Assembly (NCBI GenBank): GCA_016710065.1
Contig: JADJLP010000005.1
Location: 1 to 18,756 of the forward strand
Reading direction: 5' to 3'
DNA from: Candidatus Ideonella esbjergensis
Lineage (GTDB): Bacteria > Pseudomonadota > Gammaproteobacteria > Burkholderiales > Burkholderiaceae_C
DNA: 18,756 bases
In this document: piece by piece, positions 15,956 to 18,756 of the stretch
Position numbering within the stretch: position 1 is the first letter of the stretch
How the letters are laid out: each line of letters begins with the position of its first letter
Position numbers and translations under genes: made by a program
The notes under the pieces: generated by a model
Seen by the model: only the letters and a program-made list of their open reading frames with translations
Database searches by the model: none
Told to the model about the DNA's origin: nothing

Positions 15956-17202
15956 ATGAAGCACCTGCCTGACTTCCGCAGCCCCGATTTCTGCGAGCAC
16001 CTGCCTGCACACGTTGGCCTTCTACGATGAGCGCGCGGTAGACCCCTGCGGCGGCAGGATTACCAGCACTTCAAGGACGACGGCACGGTTTTACGACACC
16101 GGCACCCGGCACCTGGTCAGCAGGCCCGCTTCGCCATCATCTTCGCCAACGCGGCGCGAACGCTTTCCGCAGCACCCACGGGCCCTGGCCTGGCTGGTCT
16201 TCGGCCCGGCATGCGCTGGCCTTTCTGCAAAGGGGCACCGCCACCCCTGAATCCGGCGGCTATGCCTGGGTGCTGCAATGGGAAGGGCCAGGCAGGTGCA
16301 GGACGCCACCAACCACTTCAGGCCCCGGCCTTCGTGCTGATGGCCCATGCCCAGGCGCTGCGCGCTGGCATCACCGAGGCCCGGGCTGGCCTGGTGGACC
16401 ACCATCGCGCTGATGGAAAAGCACTTCTGGGAGGCCGACGCCGGCCTGGACGCCGACGAAGCCACGCGCGACTGGCATGTGCTGCCCCTACCGCGGCCAG
16501 AACGCCAACATGCACGCCTGCGAGGCTTTGCTGGCGGCGTTTGAAGCCACCCAGGACACCTTCTGCCTGATGCGCACCACCGCTGGCCGAATCGGTCACC
16601 CGCCGCCTGGCGGCGCAGACCCACGGCCCGATCTGGGAGCACTACCAGACCGACTGGACGGCCGACTGGGACCACAACCCCGCCACGACGACTCCAACAT
16701 CTACCGGCCCTGGGGCTTTCAGCCTGGCCACCTGGTGGAGTGGGCCAAGCTGCTGCTGACGCTGGAGCGCAGCACGCCCGGGCTGACCGAGGCCGACCCC
16801 GACAACTGGATGGTGCACCGCGCCCGCGAGTTGTTTGGCGAGTCGTGCACCACGGCTGGGACCGCCACCACGGCGGCATGGTCCACGGCTTTGCGCCGCA
16901 TGGCTCGCCCGCCACCGACACCCACCAGCACGTGCGACCCGCACAAGTACCACTGGGTGCAGAACGAGACCCTGGCCGCCGCCGCCGTGCTGGCCGAGCG
17001 CACCCATGACGCGGTTACTGGGACTGGTACGACCGCGTTTGAGCCTGTGTCACGGACTCATTTCGTCGACCACGAGCATGGCGCCTGGTTCCGCATCCTG
17101 GGCGCCGACAACCGCTAGCTCACGCAAGACAAGAGCCGGGCCGGCAAGGTGGACTATCACAACATGGGCGCCTGCCTGGAAGTACGGCCGCACTGGCGCT
17201 GA
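15956..17202 (+). pseudogene. AGE-family epimerase/isomerase (N-acylglucosamine 2-epimerase / mannose isomerase-like), multiply frameshifted
   Basis: An (alpha/alpha)6-barrel sugar epimerase or aldose-ketose isomerase of the AGE superfamily, which includes RenBP, cellobiose 2-epimerase and YihS. Fragments in order: MKHLPDFRSPDF at ATG 15956-15958, AFYDERAVDPCGG, YDTGTRHLVS, FVLMAHAQALRAGITEA, TTIALMEKHFWEADAGL, the strong family motif YRGQNANMHACEALLAAFEAT (first 20 residues diagnostic), HDDSNIYRPWGFQPGHLVEW, KYHWVQNETLAAAAVLAERT, FVDHEHGAWFRILGADNR, and KVDYHNMGACLEV with a histidine of the active-site set. After ADNR an in-frame TAG (17116-17118) stands where coding clearly continues. The end is set at TGA 17200-17202. 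About 415 codons is normal. Many indels; I favour sequencing error. Likely converts the imported sugar (for example mannose to fructose), but the exact activity cannot be told. Confidence 0.8.
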
Positions 17203-17385
17203 CCCGCCAGCAGTACAACAAGGCAGGCTTGCGCCCCTTGTTCACCCGATTGCCCTTGGCCAGCAAAGGCACCATCGCGCTCAAGGCTGGCTCTCGTTTG
17301 GCGAGTGGCCCGTACAGCCCGTTGTCAGCCAAAAGGATTTGCCCAGAGCGTCGGGACCCGTCGCCTCCAGCCCGGCGCCAAAGGG

Positions 17386-18756
17386 ATGCGCCGGCTGCGC
17401 GTGCCCATGAAGCTGCTGCTGCCAAGCAGCATGTTGCTGATCCCCTTGTTGTTGCTGGCACTGATCAGCGCTTCGCACGTCCATGGCCGACATCGCCTCG
17501 GTACGCTCAGAACTGGCCGCCGGTGCCCGGGCATGGTGCAGGCCTTGACCGCCATGGCGGTTGACTTGTGAGAGCCACTCAGGCCCTCACCCACCGTGGC
17601 CTGTCTGGGGATGAAGAAGCACGCCGCACCCTACCTGCTGCGCGAGAACGCATCAGCACCGGGCTGGGCGCCGTTGAACGTAAACCCTTGCCGCAACATT
17701 CGATCTGCACAAGACACTGGCCGCCGATTGGGCAAACGCTGCGCCAGCAGGCCCAGGCCTCTGGCCGAAGGCAAGCACCGCGCAACGCAACGAGGCTCGG
17801 CGGCCCACCAGGACGCGATGGGCGCTGCGCCAGCTGGTGCTGCGCGCAGGCGAGAGCTGGCCTGCTGTCGGACCCCGACGCTGACACCTTCTTTCTGATG
17901 GACATGGCTGTGGAACGCCTGATCCCCTGGGCCCAGGCCTCAGCCGCGCCCGCACCCTGGTGCCGGTGTGTTGGCGCGCGGCGACGCGAACGCCGCCGAA
18001 CGCGCCAGCCGCTGGTGGGCAGTGCCGACAACCCGCAGTGGCTGCGTGGTGACGGTTTTCGCCGCGCCGCATTGCAGCGTGCGGGCGTGCCCATTCCCCG
18101 TCGGGATGCCGCCCTGGCCGACACCCGGGCGTTCGCGAGAGCGCATTGCGCAAGACCTTCCAGGCCGAGGCCATCACTGGCGAGGCCGCCGCCTTCGACG
18201 TGCCTCTGGGCAGCAAGGCCCTGGCCCAGGTGTTGGCGCTGAACCAGCAACTGCTGGCCGAGCCGGAACCAGCGCCTGCTGTTGCGCGAGCATTGGCTGG
18301 GCCGCGCCATGGCTTGGCAACTGGGTGGCGTGGGCAGCGGGCCTGCTGCTGATCCTGTACCTCTCGGCGACTTTTCCGTCAGCTTTCTGGTGCTCCTGCG
18401 GGTACCTGCATAAGGGCGCGCTGGCCACCGCGCAGTGCAAGCTGACACCAAGATAGACGCGGGGCAGCGACGAGCCGCCGGAGATCGGCGGTGATGGACG
18501 ATGGCGCAGCGGATGTCGGCCATGGTGGCCGACATCCGCAGCAGCGCGGTGCGGGTGGCCTGGCGGGCCAGCAGGTGGCCACCAGCGGCGAAGTACTGGC
18601 CCAGCGCACCAGGCCCAGGCCAGCAGCCTGCGCGTGAAACCACAGACCGTTGAACAGCTCAGCCAGGCCGTGTCCGGCAACGCCCATGCGGCTCAGGCCC
18701 TGGACCAGCTCACCGTGGCGCCTGCGCGACCAGGCCGAGCTGGCGGCAGCGCCATG
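17386..18756 (+). pseudogene. Methyl-accepting chemotaxis protein, frameshifted and cut by right edge
   Basis: A chemoreceptor transducing a ligand signal to CheA/CheW. Fragments in order: MRRLRVPMKLLLPSSM followed by a leucine-rich membrane helix (LLIPLLLLALIS, about 17430-17470), MVQALTAMAV, HRGLSG, GDEEARRTLPAARERISTGL, DPDADTFFLMDMAVERLIPWA from the four-helix sensor domain, FQAEAITGEAAAF, ALAQVLALNQQLLAE, a second helix (GLLLILYLSATF, about 18340-18375), a HAMP-like piece with GSDE...EIGG and MAQRMSAMVADIRSSAVRV, then methyl-accepting coiled coil with GQQVATSGEVLAQRT, RETTDTVEQLSQAVSGNAHA and QALDQLTV. It continues past 18756. The start is uncertain: ATG 17386-17388 is in frame, but similar receptors extend further N-terminally and an in-frame GTG at 17305 is possible. 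Perhaps detects sugars handled by the neighbouring transporter. Confidence 0.75.

Noticed and set aside
17203..17385. Possible gene between the epimerase and the chemoreceptor
   Set aside because: Short open stretches exist on both strands, but none shows a recognisable domain; part of it may be the true N-terminus of the chemoreceptor, and the sequence quality here is poor.

Overview
The window looks like chromosomal DNA of a GC-rich betaproteobacterium, probably Burkholderiales (Comamonadaceae or a Roseateles/Rubrivivax-like relative). This is an inference from GC- and GTG-rich codon use, glucose-type ABC transporters, a 2CSK_N-type sensor kinase, and a palindromic repeat of the TTCCCGCGAAGGCGGGAA kind that I associate with that order. 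No rRNA, tRNA, CRISPR array, insertion sequence or phage gene was seen.

Layout. Positions 1-7749 lie on the minus strand and read, in transcription order: a large TonB-dependent receptor (4822-7749), an intrinsic terminator (4707-4743), a flavin-dependent tryptophan-halogenase-family protein (3143-4651), a cytoplasmic GH1 beta-glucosidase (1646-3025), a periplasmic sugar-binding protein (384-1637), and the start of a MalF-type permease cut by the left edge (1-381). Together they form a plausible beta-glucoside uptake and hydrolysis route: outer-membrane import, ABC import, cytoplasmic cleavage. The 344-base gap at 7750-8093 holds tandem LacI-family operators, a paired-TTAA box, and a promoter plus palindromic operator for the next operon.

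Positions 8094-10907 lie on the plus strand: a VapB/VapC toxin-antitoxin pair followed after 4 bases by an OmpR/QseB-type response regulator and its sensor kinase. From 10973 a second sugar ABC system begins: binding protein, two permeases and an ATPase. It is followed by a glycerophosphodiester phosphodiesterase, an AGE-family epimerase/isomerase, and a methyl-accepting chemotaxis protein that runs off the right edge.

Data quality. From 1 to about 11500 the genes read cleanly. From about 11.9 kb to the right edge every gene carries indels, sparse at first and very dense after about 14.46 kb, yet every fragment still encodes recognisable family sequence. I read this mainly as uncorrected sequencing or assembly error near a contig end, not gene decay. 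The exception may be an in-frame loss of about 80 residues in the second binding protein.

The most interesting signals are: a matching TTAAT-N6-TTAAC box upstream of both the TonB receptor and the second ABC operon, which could tie both to the two-component system; the apparent fusion of a toxin-antitoxin pair to that system; and a halogenase with all visible catalytic residues inside a sugar-uptake locus.
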